Assembly (NCBI GenBank): GCA_026122225.1
Contig: JANEZZ010001551.1
Coordinates: 1,756,149-1,820,148 of the forward strand
Direction: 5' to 3'
Length of the DNA stretch: 64,000 nucleotides
DNA from: Heloderma charlesbogerti
Lineage: Eukaryota > Chordata > Lepidosauria > Squamata > Helodermatidae
The position numbers and the translations under genes are program-made. The notes under the pieces are model-generated. The model searched no databases and had not been told where the DNA came from. It saw only the letters and a program-made list of their open reading frames with translations. Within the stretch, counting starts at the first letter, position 1. The number at the start of each line of letters is the position of its first letter. Of this stretch, positions 9,797 through 21,827 are shown piece by piece.

Positions 9797-12424
9797 TAGG
9801 CTGGTTTATATGATGATATATGATGGTTGGCTGTGATTACCCAGTGCTGAAGAAAGATTATTGTATATGTACTCATTCATGCTCTTTTTTATTTCATATG
9901 TTGTATGAAAAGCATATTTAAAGGCTGAAGCCCTGGAAACCCCTGCTCAAATTGACTTCAGTGGGATGTGGATTGCATCTTCTGTACCTCAGTTGTCCAA
10001 TATTTAAGCTAGGAAACTGTCTTGCAAGTTATTCACATTCATCCTGACCTAGAAATAGCTGCTAAAGAACAAAGTGCATCAGGGAACCAGATAATGTTAT
10101 TCAAAAGATCTCTTATAGGAACAACACACTGCCCATTCTTTCCAAGGCTATTATGTGTGATAAGCATTAGAAATTGTGCTTATCTGGTTGGAAGCTTCTT
10201 TCCTACCAGAACTGTTTAACATGCATGTCTGCACATAAACAAAGAGGCTGAGAACACTGTAAGCATAGATTAATAGCCTAGAATTCCCTAGGAGGAAGAA
10301 ATCATACTCCTGTTTCCTCAGAGATCACTTTCGTATATAAGACTACTGTTGTGATGCCTTCTGAGTCTAAGAAAGTAACCGCCAAAAATAACATCTAAAA
10401 ACATGAACCAGCCAAGGTCACAATGTGGTTGTACTGTAAGTTTGTATTCCTTTCTCCTCTGGGTCTGTCTCATATGGTTGTCATTTTCAAGTGTGCCTCC
10501 AATGTTTTCTTCCACATTTTCTTTCTTTGGACTCCTGATAGGTGGTTTTGGCATTAACCAGTTTCTGTGAGACTACTTGGGGTTCACAAAAGCGATTGCA
10601 ATAGACAGAGAGAGCTGGCTCTCAGAATCCCTGCTAAGCTTGTGAATACAATGCAAGAGGCTCACATGGATTCAGCTTTTCATATTTTGCAAGAAATTAT
10701 ATTGCTTAGGACCTCTGAGATCATACATATTTGATACAAACAGATCTTTTCCAGCATAAACATTTTAAATGATTTAATGTAACTAACCTGCAAGGGGGGG
10801 AATTTTTTGCTAGTGTTAGTGATGCATGAGTATTAAAAAGCATTCTTGCAAATATAATTATGCCACACCTCTGGCTGGCTGGCTGGTTGGCTGGCTGCTA
10901 CATATTGATAAGCTATATTGCTATGAACTCTTTCCCTTCACTAAGTGAGTGAAATAGGAAAATGAAGGTTTTCACATCTGGATGACCTTTATACTTCAAG
11001 AGTTTAGCTGTTTTAATGTTCAGTAAGAAGTTCTCTTTTGCAGTTCTGAAGGAAAGTTTTGAAATATTCTGGGGTTTTATTGCAGAGTTATAAAATCTTA
11101 GCTTCATAATGAAACAAAGAATAAATAGATTCAAGGACTAAAAGATTCTAGGAATAGATGGAAAGAGGTTGTTGACTGTGTGTGTGTGTGTGTATGTATA
11201 TATGTATATATAGACAAAGACAGAGAGAAATACTGCTGTGACCTCCAATTGATCAAACTAGGAAGAGCAGCAGGCAAGTTGGTCAGCTGAGATGTTTCTT
11301 GAAAGCAGTCATAAATGTAGGCTATGAACTCAACTCAACTTTTTCAAGAATAGCCCTTACATTATCATACTAATCATCCAGTGTTCTGCTCGTAGGCTTC
11401 CCATAGCCATCTGGTTGGCTGCTGTGGTAACAGAACACTTGACTACTGGAGCTGCTGGCTGATGGATGGTGCCAGGTTGGTCTCTACCTTGCCATAATGT
11501 TCTCCTTGGGAAGCAGGGGTGCAGCCTACCAGTGGCCCTAGGCCCCTTGGCTAGTGGTAGTGCCCAGAGTTTGCCTCCTTTCAGCTGTTCTTGGTAGTGT
11601 CCAGGCCAAAAAGGACTCAATGCAATGTTTCATGACTGCCTGTGTGACACATCTGTATCCGTTGGTCTGTTGTCAAACATTCTTCTCCCTTAGCAGTTTG
11701 ATAGAGACTCTGACGTGTGCACACGGACACAAGAGTGTTCAGAAAATTGATTTAGCCATGCCGGAATCCTTAGCATCATGATTCTGAATAGAGGTACTTG
11801 AGTGATAACCCTTACTTCAAGCCTTAATGACGTAAATGTCTTGTATACTAAATAGCTGGAGCTTTACAGGATTACATGCAGGGTCAATGGGATAAAGCTG
11901 AGCTGAGACATGGAGTATCTATTTCCCATTTGAGAACACTGAATGTAAAATATCTTCAAGAATAAAAATACTTTCTCTGGAAACTATTCTTGAAATGCCC
12001 CTAGAAGGAATTAGACCTCCCCGATAGGATATGTGTTGTGTATTTGGAAAGGAAGTACATCACTCATTTGAAAATAGGCCCAAGAATGCACCCAGCACCC
12101 TGTGATTTGTCCAAGTAGCTTTTAGAGAGCACAGCTCTGTCCTACATGCACTAGGAGCATTTCTGTGAGACCATCTCAGTACTGATTAGGTCAGATAAAA
12201 CCTCCTTCCCCCATCAAAACAATTCTCAAAACTTGATATTTCCAATGAGAGAATTTCTGTTAATGGCATTTAAACTTGACTGAGCATGAAATTAAAAAAG
12301 ATTCTCAAATCACTCCTTCAGGTGTTTAGATGTACGCCAGCCAGCACAGCAGGCACTTAAACTGCTTACAAGTATTAGGGGACAATGGAGCCATGACAGT
12401 GATATAAAGAATCTTATATTAATG
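9797..12424. other. unassigned AT-rich DNA with a microsatellite
   Basis: No exon or LINE domain recognised. It includes a (TG)n/(TATG)n run at 11177-11212 and a short CTGG-rich run at 10870-10898. Open frames here are short and lack any motif. Confidence 0.5.
11177..11212. repeat. (TG)n-(TATG)n microsatellite
   Basis: Nine TG units pass into a tatgtata tract. Confidence 0.9.
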
Positions 12425-12535
12425 CTGAACTCAGGTAGAGCCAATGTGGTCTATTGCTGGACTTAGCTAGACTTGTAGTTGGTTGATCAGTGTTCAAATC
12501 CCAGGTCAGCCATCTGGACCACTTACACTAACATA
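12425..12535 (+). mobile_element. tRNA-derived SINE head, partial
   Basis: It starts gagccaatgtggtctattg and has a B-box-like gtgttcaaatccc around 12490. This corresponds to the head of the MIR-like SINEs at 12541 and 53736. It is truncated after the head and lies directly before a second copy. Confidence 0.5.
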
Positions 12536-12540
12536 TGAAG

Positions 12541-12730
12541 AGGTGGTGTAGTAGATTGTTGGACTAGGACTCAGGAGACCTGGGTTCTAGTCCCCTCTTG
12601 GCCATGAAGCTCTCTGGGTAACTTTGGACCAGTAAGTTTCAGCCTAACTTACTTCAAAGAGTTGTTGTGAGGACAACGTGGAAAGGAGATGGCAGGAATA
12701 CAATAATGAATGAATGAATGAATGAAAGTA
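12541..12730 (+). mobile_element. MIR-like tRNA-derived SINE
   Basis: The head aggtggtgtagtagattgtt is followed by the B box gggttctagtcccc and the body 'gaagctctctgggtaactttgg'-type text. A gttgttgtgaggacaa segment then leads to a (GAAT)n tail at 12709-12727. Order and text match the better copy at 53736-53980. Transcription would be by RNA polymerase III from the internal A/B boxes. This copy is diverged. Confidence 0.7.
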
Positions 12731-12789
12731 TGCACTTGATCCCATGTGACCCAAATGTTCCTACATACTAAACAAATCGCTGGGGGGGC

Positions 12790-13525
12790 CAGTGGAGAGA
12801 GGGAAAGCAATGGAAGAGGATTCCTGTATGGAAACATTGAAGGTGTGATTACACAGATTCAGAGAGAACAGGATCACGGAGATTTAGAGAGAAAAGGGTA
12901 TCAAGCAAGGAGTGATCAGCTATATCAAAAGCAGGCAGAGAAGTCAAAGAGAATAAGAACCTTTGGATTTGGCAATGAGAAGATCATTAGTGATTTTGGT
13001 GAGGGCAGTCTCAGTGGAGTGCTAAGGGTGGAAGCCAGGTTGGAAAGGTGCCAAAAGAGAAGAGAAAGTCAAGATAATGAGAGTGAGCAGCATACTCCAT
13101 TAGTCTGGAGATAAAGAGTAGAAGGGACATTGAACAGTGATTGGAGATGGAGGATGTGTCCAAAGTCTGGTTATTTATGAGTTTGTTATTACAATAACAG
13201 AAACAGTTGTGTGTTTCCGTAGGGAAGAAGCCAGTGGAGAGAAGGGATAACAGCAGAGAAGATGGCAACCAGGAGGCCGAATAGGATCAAGGGCACATTT
13301 GAAGAGCTTTGCTGAGAACAACAGGATAGTTAGCTCATCAAGTGAGGCCGTCGGAAAGGATTGAAGGAGGTGTAGGACAGGGGTGAGCTGGAAGAGGAGG
13401 AAATTGTGGGAAATTGTTAAAGAGATCAGTACAGATGGATGCCGTTTTTGTACTGAAGGAGGCAAAGTCTTCAGAGCAAGGAGTGGGGAGGCAGTGGGGC
13501 AAACCTTAGGAAGCACTCAAAGGTA
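12790..13525 (-). mobile_element. L2 LINE reverse-transcriptase region, antisense
   Basis: Read on the - strand, about 12900-13070 encodes a degraded L2 RT segment. A histidine-serine-threonine-glutamate (HSTETAL) motif is followed by KITNDLL-like text just before motif A, which is typical of L2. The upstream half (to about 13525) is consistent with the L2 region before RT. It has many stops and frameshifts. An open frame on the + strand (12746-13114) is only a shadow of this antisense element. Confidence 0.55.
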
Positions 13526-16195
13526 AAGATTCCTAGAACTGGTATAGATCAGAGTGAGTGAGTAGTGTTGTTTGGCCAGATAGATGGCAGAGGAGGAAAA
13601 ACTAATAATTCGTAGAGGACAAAAACAGCCAACTTTTTTGTTCTCCTTTATTGCTGGGTGAGGAGGTTTCTGCAGGGGGAAAGTTGCTGTCCTCTGTATA
13701 GTGCAAGGAGGAGAGTTTTAATCCCCACCTTAAAGATACTTACTATAAGCTGTTAGGGGCTTGAGCAGGCCAGTTCCCTGTCTCCCCTCTCCATTTTCCT
13801 GTTGTTATTTTTCAACTGAGACCTTCAACGTGCTGTAGAATTTTAAACATTTGAAAAATTGATCTGCAGACAACCAGTGCCAATACAGCCCTCCATCCCC
13901 ATATTGCAGGTTGGGGCTCTGGCTGAGTGTGTACGTTACAACAGCCCTGTAATGTAACCTACTATTAACTTTGCAGGTTAGAGTGGGGACTGGGGCTGTT
14001 TGGATTTCCAGCCAAAATCCCTGCATATAAAACACCCCTTAGGTTACAGCAAAGGTCAACCTATTGAAATTGGCTCCTCAGACTTCCTCCCAGACTCAAA
14101 TCCCGTGCTCAACTGCATATTGAAGCCTTGTACTTTATTAACTTACATGCAACCACGCTGCATTTTAAATGTTTTTTTAAACACATTTTTCACATGTAAT
14201 AAGAATCGGGTTAAAGCATTAACTCTCTTTGCTGCTACATTGTTTCTGGGTAGACATGCTGCTTCCCAATCACAGCGATGGTAAAATTCTTTATTTTTCC
14301 ATTGTTTTCTATGGGCAGTTCTCACTTCTGTCCTGGGAGAAAGAGAAAAAGGAACTAGGAAGTTCCATCTCCAGACAATAGAGTGCATTATCAAGATTTT
14401 TTAATCTGTGGGGCTTAGCCACCATAGTCCTGGAAGCTCACAGGTCCTTATCAGTCTTGTTTTGTTTTTCTCTTTTAATAGTTTCTTTTAATTTGCAAAC
14501 GTATATACTTCTGCCAATTTTTGTGTAGATACTTGTTTGCACACTCGCTTTGGCTTTTCTGTGCTTGTTGACATAGAGTAAAGACCTCATGAAAACCTGC
14601 GCTGTGATGCACAGATTTTAATTGCCGATTCAGTTGTAGGCTGCAGTTTAATTCAGGTGCATCAGAAAAAGGGGATCTGTGAGACTGAATAAGAACACAC
14701 AAAATATAATATTACTGGCACACATCAGGACAGAATTATTCAGAAAATAATCTGAAATGCATTTGATCATACCCTGGAAGTTTTAATAATTTATATTATA
14801 CCTTATTAGTAAAACCTTATGTTTCTGCTTCTGCTGCTGCAGCCAAAACAAGTCAAAAGGCCATTTCCACTGATACATTAAATACCTGCCTTGTGGTTGG
14901 GGAGTTTTACACTTGATTTGGGGAATTTCCAAAAATATTGTCCATTTCCCAGGTTTGATTAATACACTCATTTTTTTCATACATGGCTTTTCCCTCCTCC
15001 CCTTTCTTGCTCTGTTTAAAGAAAGTACCCATTAAACTGAACAGGTATTGCTGTTCTCAGTTTTCTGTTGTTTCTTTTATAGCAAAAATGTGGATATTTA
15101 TGCTGCATTGTTAAAAAACGAAAGGATTAATTATTAAAATTCTGTCATTATGGGGGGGGGGGGAAACAGCCTTGCGGCATTTCAAGGATGTCATGTAAAT
15201 CTATCATATCCCTGGGAAAAACCATCCCCATTACAAACAAGGCTTCCCAACAAACTGTTAATTTTGGGCTTTAAATGTCATTTTAGAAGATTTAACAAGA
15301 CTTCAAGATACAACTTTGAAAGCAAATTTTGAGTGATTTTGAAAATATTTGCTAAATATTGTGTCTAGTGGTTCACTAGCGGTGTTACTACATAAAACAG
15401 AGGCCACTGGCCTAAAATAAATAGCCTTTTGCTTTACTTTAATCCGCTTATATCTAATGATTGATATAAATTACAATTGTTTTGATGCTAGAGATACATT
15501 CCTTAGATATGGAACTCTTTAAGGGGAAGTACATACCAGAGCAATTTGTTAAAATGCTCTGTATATTTATTATAAACAACAGAACAACAAATCATACATA
15601 ATAAGTGAAAAACAAGATTGTACACTTGATGACAATTTATTCTTGTTACAAAAAGTAGTAATGGTATCCAGTTGCTTTTGTCATTTCATCTTGATGTGGG
15701 TTTTTACCATTTTGCGTATTCCTACATTTAATCGAGCTAACCTTTTGTAGCTGGAATTCTTTATGGTCTTTCGCAGAGACAATTTTCACTGTTTTTACCA
15801 TATGCAATGCAAACCTTCCTGGCCTTGCTGTGTTCCCCTGCCACTGCTGCCACCAAAAGCACTGCTGAAACTGGCACAGAAATAAAGCAGTTTCAGCACC
15901 TGTCCCTCCTCCTCCCATTGATCCCTTTCTGCCCCCCCAACTGCTGCAAAAATAAAGTAGCAGCTGTGCCTGCCCCTCCTACCATACCCATCAAAAACAC
16001 CAGCAAAAGCTCATCTCTATATCTGGGGTGCTTCCTTTCCATTGTGTTTCTGTGCAGCATTGCGTCTCTTCCTGTCTTCCTGTGAGAGACGCTCTGGCAT
16101 GTGTGTCTCACAAGTCTCTATGGTGCTAGAGGACGCTTGATCCTGCACCATACAGCTGCCTGTCGACAGTGTTGCTTCAGCTGATGTTACTAGTG
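13526..16195. other. unassigned AT-rich DNA
   Basis: Nothing recognised apart from a 15-16-base G run at about 15151-15164. No supported exon or domain. Confidence 0.45.
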
Positions 16196-16558
16196 CAATA
16201 TACTCTAAAACTCGAGCTGACCCCACTCAATCTTGACTGTGCTTCTTACAGGATTTGGACAAGAAAAACAATAATTATTGTGGTGAGCTGGGTGGGTGAG
16301 AGATCATAGAGACTTCACAAACTTCCTTTTAAGCGTCCAAGTGGCAGGGACTTACAGTGCATGAATTAACTACAGGTACAAGGAAGTTATGGAACTTATA
16401 GAAAGGTTGCCCAGAAAGGTGAAGTAAAGGAGAAGGAAACTCAGTGCTTAAGCCATGAAAATAAAAGGATGATAATTGTATCCGCCATTCAGAAGGAAGT
16501 ACTAGATTTCACCATAAAATATTACATAAATAGATGGCTATTTCCATGTAGTGACAGG
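16196..16558. repeat. left arm of a ~365-bp inverted repeat
   Basis: The reverse complement of this segment matches 18432-18799 almost base for base, with a handful of substitutions and small indels (estimated by eye at about 94%). Both arms end abruptly: past 16196 and 18799, and past 16558 and 18432, the flanks are unrelated. The loop is 1873 bp. Confidence 0.9.
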
Positions 16559-17144
16559 TAGAGTAATTAAAATCAATTGCCTAATGAATCTGAAAAATTA
16601 ATAACTGGTTACAACTATTTCATTCCTGGAGTCAAAGCTAATTAACCTTTATATGGAGAAATAAAACTGGAAACCACAGAGCACCAATTATTAAACATTT
16701 TACTAATTTGCAACAAAAGCTACCTCATAATAGACTTCATTTTGTAGACTGATTGAACTTGGAAGAAAAAGCTTGCACAGAATAGTATTCACTTGAGGCA
16801 TCTAATTATTTCCTTGGACACCTATATATATTATAGATTTATCAATTTACAGTATAACCTAGATTCAGTGAATAAATTTTGTTTCCTAAGTGGTAAAATT
16901 TCACCATTATGTTATAAATTGTACTTAGGATAATGTCTAATTTGCCAAACATTACCCAAAATAATAAGAGTATCAGCATGATGAAAGGAAACTTAATGGG
17001 TGGCACTGAACATGCTTTCAGCAGGACCAGCCCTTCCTGGTGAGTTTCCGCTAAGTTTAGGCTTCCGCTAAACCTTCACATTGAAGGTTTCCACACCTTC
17101 AATGTGAAGGGAGGAGTAAGATTTGAGGCTGCTACCCTGTATAC
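16559..17144. other. loop DNA of the inverted repeat
   Basis: AT-rich and unassigned, apart from the perfect hairpin at 17073-17110. Confidence 0.45.
17073..17110. repeat. perfect 16-bp hairpin
   Basis: ccttcacattgaaggt (17073-17088) and its exact reverse complement (17095-17110) are separated by six bases. Confidence 0.85.
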
Positions 17145-17212
17145 AGTTACCTGGACGTAAATCCTATTGAGCTCAATAGGACTTCCTTCTGAGAAGACAT
17201 TGCACTGTTAGT
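17145..17212. mobile_element. short palindromic MITE-like element
   Basis: It contains a perfect 20-bp palindrome, tcctattgagctcaatagga (17162-17181), followed by cttccttctgagaagacattgcac. This is a member of the GTGCAATCCTATGCA / 'aagtcctattgagctcaatagg' family seen elsewhere in the window. Confidence 0.5.
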
Positions 17213-17370
17213 CTTTCATTTAGTGAAAGCCAATCCCTTTTAAGATAGCCTTTATGATATGATTTACTTGCTGGGAAAATGTCCAAGGCATCACTGACTG
17301 GATTAAAAATCCAGATTTGCCACTATGTCTATTTGAAAAAAAATAGGAGATTCTCTGCAAGCATTATTAG

Positions 17371-18104
17371 TACGGCTGTGTATTGCTTCAGCCCGAGACC
17401 CAAGCCCCGAATCAAAGCGGGCTGCTTCAGGTCAGTTTGCACCCCTTCCAAGGCAAAGCAGAACTAAGCGCTTCAGAGCTTCTTCACCCCCAGCCCAGCC
17501 ACACTGGCGCCTCCAGGTCCTTACCTGAGCTGAGCTACCCACCTCCTCCGCTGTCATCGCTGCCGCCTTCTCCTCGTCCTCCGCCGTCATCATCACCACC
17601 ATCCCCGCCTCTGCCATCTCTGCCTCCACTGCCATCGCTGCCGCCGCTGCCATCTCTGCCACCACTGTCATCACCGCCACCACGTCCTAAGGCCTGGACA
17701 CGCGCCGACTCTTATTGCAGGGAATCACCATTTTTAGACTGCAAACTTCCAGGAATTTCCAGGAGGTTGCCATTCTAAAAATGGCAGCACGTGTCCAGGC
17801 CTCAGGACCTGGCGGTGGCAATGATAGCAGCAGTGGCGAGCCAGAGAAGGTGGTGAAAGTGGAGAAGGCGGCGGCAGAGGTGGTGGCAGTGACAGAGGAG
17901 GAGGCGGCGGCAAGGTAAGGAGCTGGGGGGTTGCGCAGGGGCGTCGAGGGGGGACCCAAAGTGGGGTTCAGCTCCGAATTCTGCTTTGGGTTCAGGGCCG
18001 AATTGGGTCGGAGGCCCCCCCGAATCAGCCTGAGCCAAATCGGGGCCACCTCTGAAGCCACAAAGCCACTTCTGAATCAGATCGGAGGTCCCAGCACAAC
18101 CCTA
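17371..18104. mobile_element. non-autonomous hAT-like foldback element
   Basis: The 734-bp element is bounded by 8-bp duplications ATTATTAG (17363-17370 and 18105-18112). Its ends are TACGGCTGTGTATTGC and GCACAACCCTA (reverse complement TAGGGTTGTGC). An 8-bp duplication with TA-GGG ends is a hAT signature. Most of the element folds back. The left arm (about 17385-17702) is pyrimidine-rich GCC/TCT/TCA triplets and the right arm (about 17789-18090) is the purine-rich complement. Strong pairing occurs at 17674-17702 with 17789-17819, and a perfect 11-bp pair at 17728-17738 with 17774-17784. It encodes no transposase. The proline/serine-rich open frames within it are products of the triplet repeats. 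Confidence 0.8.
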
Positions 18105-18330
18105 ATTATTAGTATGGATTCATGCTCAGGATTTTTAAAAATCTTCTGTGGATCTGGGATAAATATAAAATAAGAACAATTCCCCAAACTCCCCATTAAC
18201 TTCTGTAATTGATGTTCCAGAATTTAACTCAGAAAATATAGGATATGGCGGAAAAGTGGCTTATTCAGATATATTGATTTAATCAATGGCAGTAGAATAT
18301 AATCATATTATGAAATAAAACTTAAATTAG

Positions 18331-18431
18331 GAATAGATAAGAACATAAGAAGAGCCATGCTGGATTAGACCAAGGGTCCATCTAATCCAGCATTCTGTTC
18401 ACACAGTGGCCAGCCAGGTGTTGACCAGCTG
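18331..18431 (-). mobile_element. CR1-like LINE 3' fragment, antisense
   Basis: aagaacataagaagagcc is followed by 'gctggattagaccaagg' and 'tccagcattctgttcacacagtggcc', the antisense 3' region also seen at 46538-46620. It is cut at 18431 exactly where the inverted-repeat arm begins. Confidence 0.7.
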
Positions 18432-18799
18432 CCTGTCACTACATGGAAATAGCCATCTATTTATGTAATATTTTATGGTGAAATCTAGTACTTCCTTCTG
18501 AATGGTGGATACAATTATCATCCTTTTATTTTCATGGCTTAAGCACTGAGTTTCCTTCTCCTTTCCTTCACCTTTCTGGGCAACCTTTCTATAAGTTCCA
18601 TAACTTTCTCATACCTGTAGTTAATTCATGCACCATAAGTCACTGCCACCTTGGATGCTTAAAAGGAAGTTTGTGAAGTCTCTATGGTCTCTCACCCACC
18701 CAGCTCACCACAATAATTGTTGTTTTTCTTGTCCAAATCCTGTAAGGAGCACAGTCAAGAAATACTGAGTGGGGTCAGCTCAAGTTTTGGAGTGTATTG
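18432..18799. repeat. right arm of a ~365-bp inverted repeat
   Basis: Inverted copy of 16196-16558. Its last about 35 bases run into the L2 reading frame (FGVYCHHYA), so the duplicated unit includes the edge of an L2 element. Confidence 0.9.
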
Positions 18800-19755
18800 T
18801 CATCACTATGCTTATGACATGCAGCTCTGTTTCTCCTTTTCATTATCATCAGGTGTGGCTGTGTTAGATCAGTGTCTGACTGCAGCAAAGGACTGGATAA
18901 GAGCCAATAAACTGAAGGTCAATCTAGACAAGACCAAGATGCTTTTAGTGGGTGGTTGTTCTGACTGGATGGAGGGTGTTCTGGATGGGGTTGCACTCCC
19001 TGTGAAGGAGCAGTTTTATAGCTTGGGGATTTTCCTGGAGTCATCTTCGTCACTGGAGGCTCAGGTGACCTCACTGTCATGTAATGCCTTCTACAACCTT
19101 TTGTTGTTGGCCTAGCTCCACCCCTATCTGGTCAGGGATAACCTGGCCTCAATAGTCCACGTTCTGGCAATCTCCAACTTCTGGCAAAGTTCTAATGCAC
19201 TCTACATGGGGCTGCCCTTGAAGATAGTTTGGAGCAGCCAGAGTGGGGACCAGAAGGCCTAAACATATAACACCAATTCTGGCCCACTTGCACTGGCTGC
19301 CTGTATGTTTCTGAGCCCAATTCAAGGTGATGGTTTTGACCTATAAAGCCTTACATGCTTGAGACCAAAATACCTATGGAGCACCTCTCCCAGTATGAAC
19401 CTACCCATACATTATGATTGTAATCTGAGGCCCTCCTCTAGCTGCCTACTCTGAGGGAGGTTTGGAGGATGGCAACAACAGAAAGGGCCTTTTCAGTGCC
19501 CCCCCCCCATTATTAAACACTCTCCCCAGTGAAGTACACCTGGCACCAACACTGCCATCCTTTTTGAGCCAGGTTAAGCCTTTCCTCTACTCCCAGGCAT
19601 TTGACAGCATATGATAAGATTTAACTAGTCCTGAGATTTTTATTGTTGATTGTTTTAAACTGTTTTTGTATGTAAATGGTTTCTATATTATGTTTTACAT
19701 ATTTTTAAGTTTTAGGGAGCTTTGGTTATTGGGCAGTATAGAAAAGTAATAAATA
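18770..19755 (+). mobile_element. L2 LINE, 3' half
   Basis: The + strand open frame at about 18717-19115 carries a degraded RT motif C (HHYAYD in place of YADD). It is followed by QCLTAAKDWIRANKLKVNLDKTK, given here as a pointer to 18860-18935, the diagnostic L2 segment. Downstream are the 'ggctgcctgtatgtttctgag' and 'ttgacctataaagcc' C-terminal text and a 3' end, ttattgggcagtatagaaaa, with an AAATACA tail. It has frameshifts and stops and is an inactive copy. Confidence 0.8.
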
Positions 19756-20086
19756 CATGTAAATACTTTAAAGGTGCTAGTTGTGTGGGCCATGCTCTCA
19801 GGTTTGCTACAGGCAGACACTGTCCTGACCTCATCAGCATGTCTGATGCCAACTCAGAGGAGGCACCTATTGATACCAGGATCCCTCATGTATTCAGTCT
19901 ACTTTGCCTGAAATACCAGACAATCCACCAAGACACCACAGCACGCTAAAGGAGCACTAAGCTCAAGCAGGCTGTTAATTAGCATCCTTTCCAGACACAT
20001 GTGTGAGCAACATGTTCCAAGATACACGCATATGAGGGATCTTTTAACCTTGGCAATAGTGAGTCTCAGCAGATTTGCCCCAATGA

Positions 20087-20087
20087 T

Positions 20088-20129
<42 letters not shown>

Positions 20130-20130
20130 C
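20087..20130. repeat. (CT)n(CA)n microsatellite
   Basis: About 14 CT units are followed by about 7 CA units. Confidence 0.9.
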
Positions 20131-21566
20131 AGTCTGTTCCAAAGAGAGGTGGTTTATTTATCACACAAGAATCCCAAAATGTACACACTGATCACTTTGG
20201 GAAATTAGTTTGCTGGTAATAGGCACTATAGGTACTCCAATAAGGAATTCATTAGGTCATATATAACCATCATTCCTAAGCATATTAAACCTATAAAGCA
20301 GAGAACCATATGCACATCATAGAAATCCATGCTCAGGGCTCAGGTATGGGGAAATTAGCTTAAAGGCATGCTCGATGTCTAAACTAAGGACTGCAATACA
20401 TAGAAGACTAGGCCTAGAGGCAGTTGGATTCCATTTGAGCAGTCAGCTGTCTAAATAAAAACATGAGAAGCACAACAGAAATAGCATGTTTGTTATTTTC
20501 TTCATGCAGACATACTTCGGAGTTTGAAATACACTAACCTGAACTTGATAGAAATGGAGGCAGAAAGAAGGACCTCAGGCCTACGTAGATACATTATAGC
20601 CTCACAGAGGTCACACAGAGTATTTTAACATTACAGAACATCCAGTTACTTATATACACAGCATTTCTTCATAGCAGGTGAAGGGAAGATTGCAAGTAAT
20701 AACAGTGATTAGCCAGGAAGAAGAGGTGAAGGACATAATCAAAACTGAAGAGGTGTCAGCCCTGGGGTGTAGGCTGCTCAACTACCCAAGAGGTGCTGAG
20801 AGTCCCTGCAGGATCAGAGGCTGGCACTGAGTTACATGTCCAGCCAAAATATCACAGAAGGGTCTAGGTGGGATGGGGAAAGCAAGTTCATGTGCATGTA
20901 GTAGAAGATGAGCATTGTAAAGACAAAATTCATCATGGGCCCGGGCTAAATTGAAGGAAACCATCAGGGGGAGGATTGAGAAAAAATGCAGGGCAATGAT
21001 GAGCAGATGGACAGGCAGACATACAAGCAAGGTTGGGAGACCAGACGACCACCAGGCAGGAATGTGTGTATGGATCTTGCAGGACCACCTGCATTTGCCC
21101 CCCAGAATGGCATATGTAGGAGGAAAACATGAAACTGCTGTGTGGTTACAGTAATGATTGCATTCATATCTATTTCAGGTGCTGGGAAACTGCAACTGGC
21201 CCTAGCTTCCCAGTTATATGTGCACCATATTTACATGCAATTAAAGGGATGCACATGAACGCATCACTTGCTGCTTTATATATATTTATGCTCTTCCCTA
21301 CATGGAAAAAGTGGCTCTGAATACAATCAGTGAAGTGACTGTTTTAGTCCAGCCACCTCCTGAGAGGGATGGAGAAAGGACTGTAGAAAGGATGTTAGAA
21401 CACTGCTGGGCCAGTGTACATGGGACAGAAGCAATTACAGTATTCGTGGTGCTGTACAGTGGGGAAGACAGCAGTGCTGCTTGTCCATTTTATCACCGCT
21501 TACAGATTCGCCATTTAAGAAAATGCAAGAGCACCAAAATTAAAATACAAAACTGAAATTAATTGA

Positions 21567-21598
21567 CACTGGTTAGGACACTTATATCCTAACCAGTG
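21567..21598. repeat. perfect 12-bp hairpin
   Basis: cactggttagga (21567-21578) pairs exactly with tcctaaccagtg (21587-21598) across an 8-base loop, about 230 bp before the exon. Confidence 0.8.
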
Positions 21599-21827
21599 GG
21601 GTTTTAGTCTACGATGATGTTAACAGCTTTATTGCTATGGCAGTTGATTTCATTGAAAAGGCTGATTCCATGCAGCAACAGCACCAATTCTTTGTTTTGT
21701 ACAATTGTATTTCATTCTTTAATTTATTCTAGGCTGTTCAGAGTTGAAGGAAAATTTCCTTTGTACTTGATATATGCCAAATGTTCTTTGCATCTATTCT
21801 TGATTTAATTTCTGCATTTCTCCACAG

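Larger units (their letters stand above)
19756..21827. other. unassigned DNA upstream of the exon
   Basis: It contains a microsatellite (20087-20130) and a hairpin (21567-21598) but no further exon that I can recognise. If the downstream exon is the last one of its gene, this is the end of the last intron. Confidence 0.45.

Noticed and set aside
12746..13114. 122-codon open frame on the + strand
   Set aside because: It is the antisense of an L2 RT segment and starts in a SINE tail.
17383..17778. Proline/serine-rich open frame and its antisense Ala/Met-rich frame
   Set aside because: Both arise from the triplet-repeat arm of the hAT-like foldback element.
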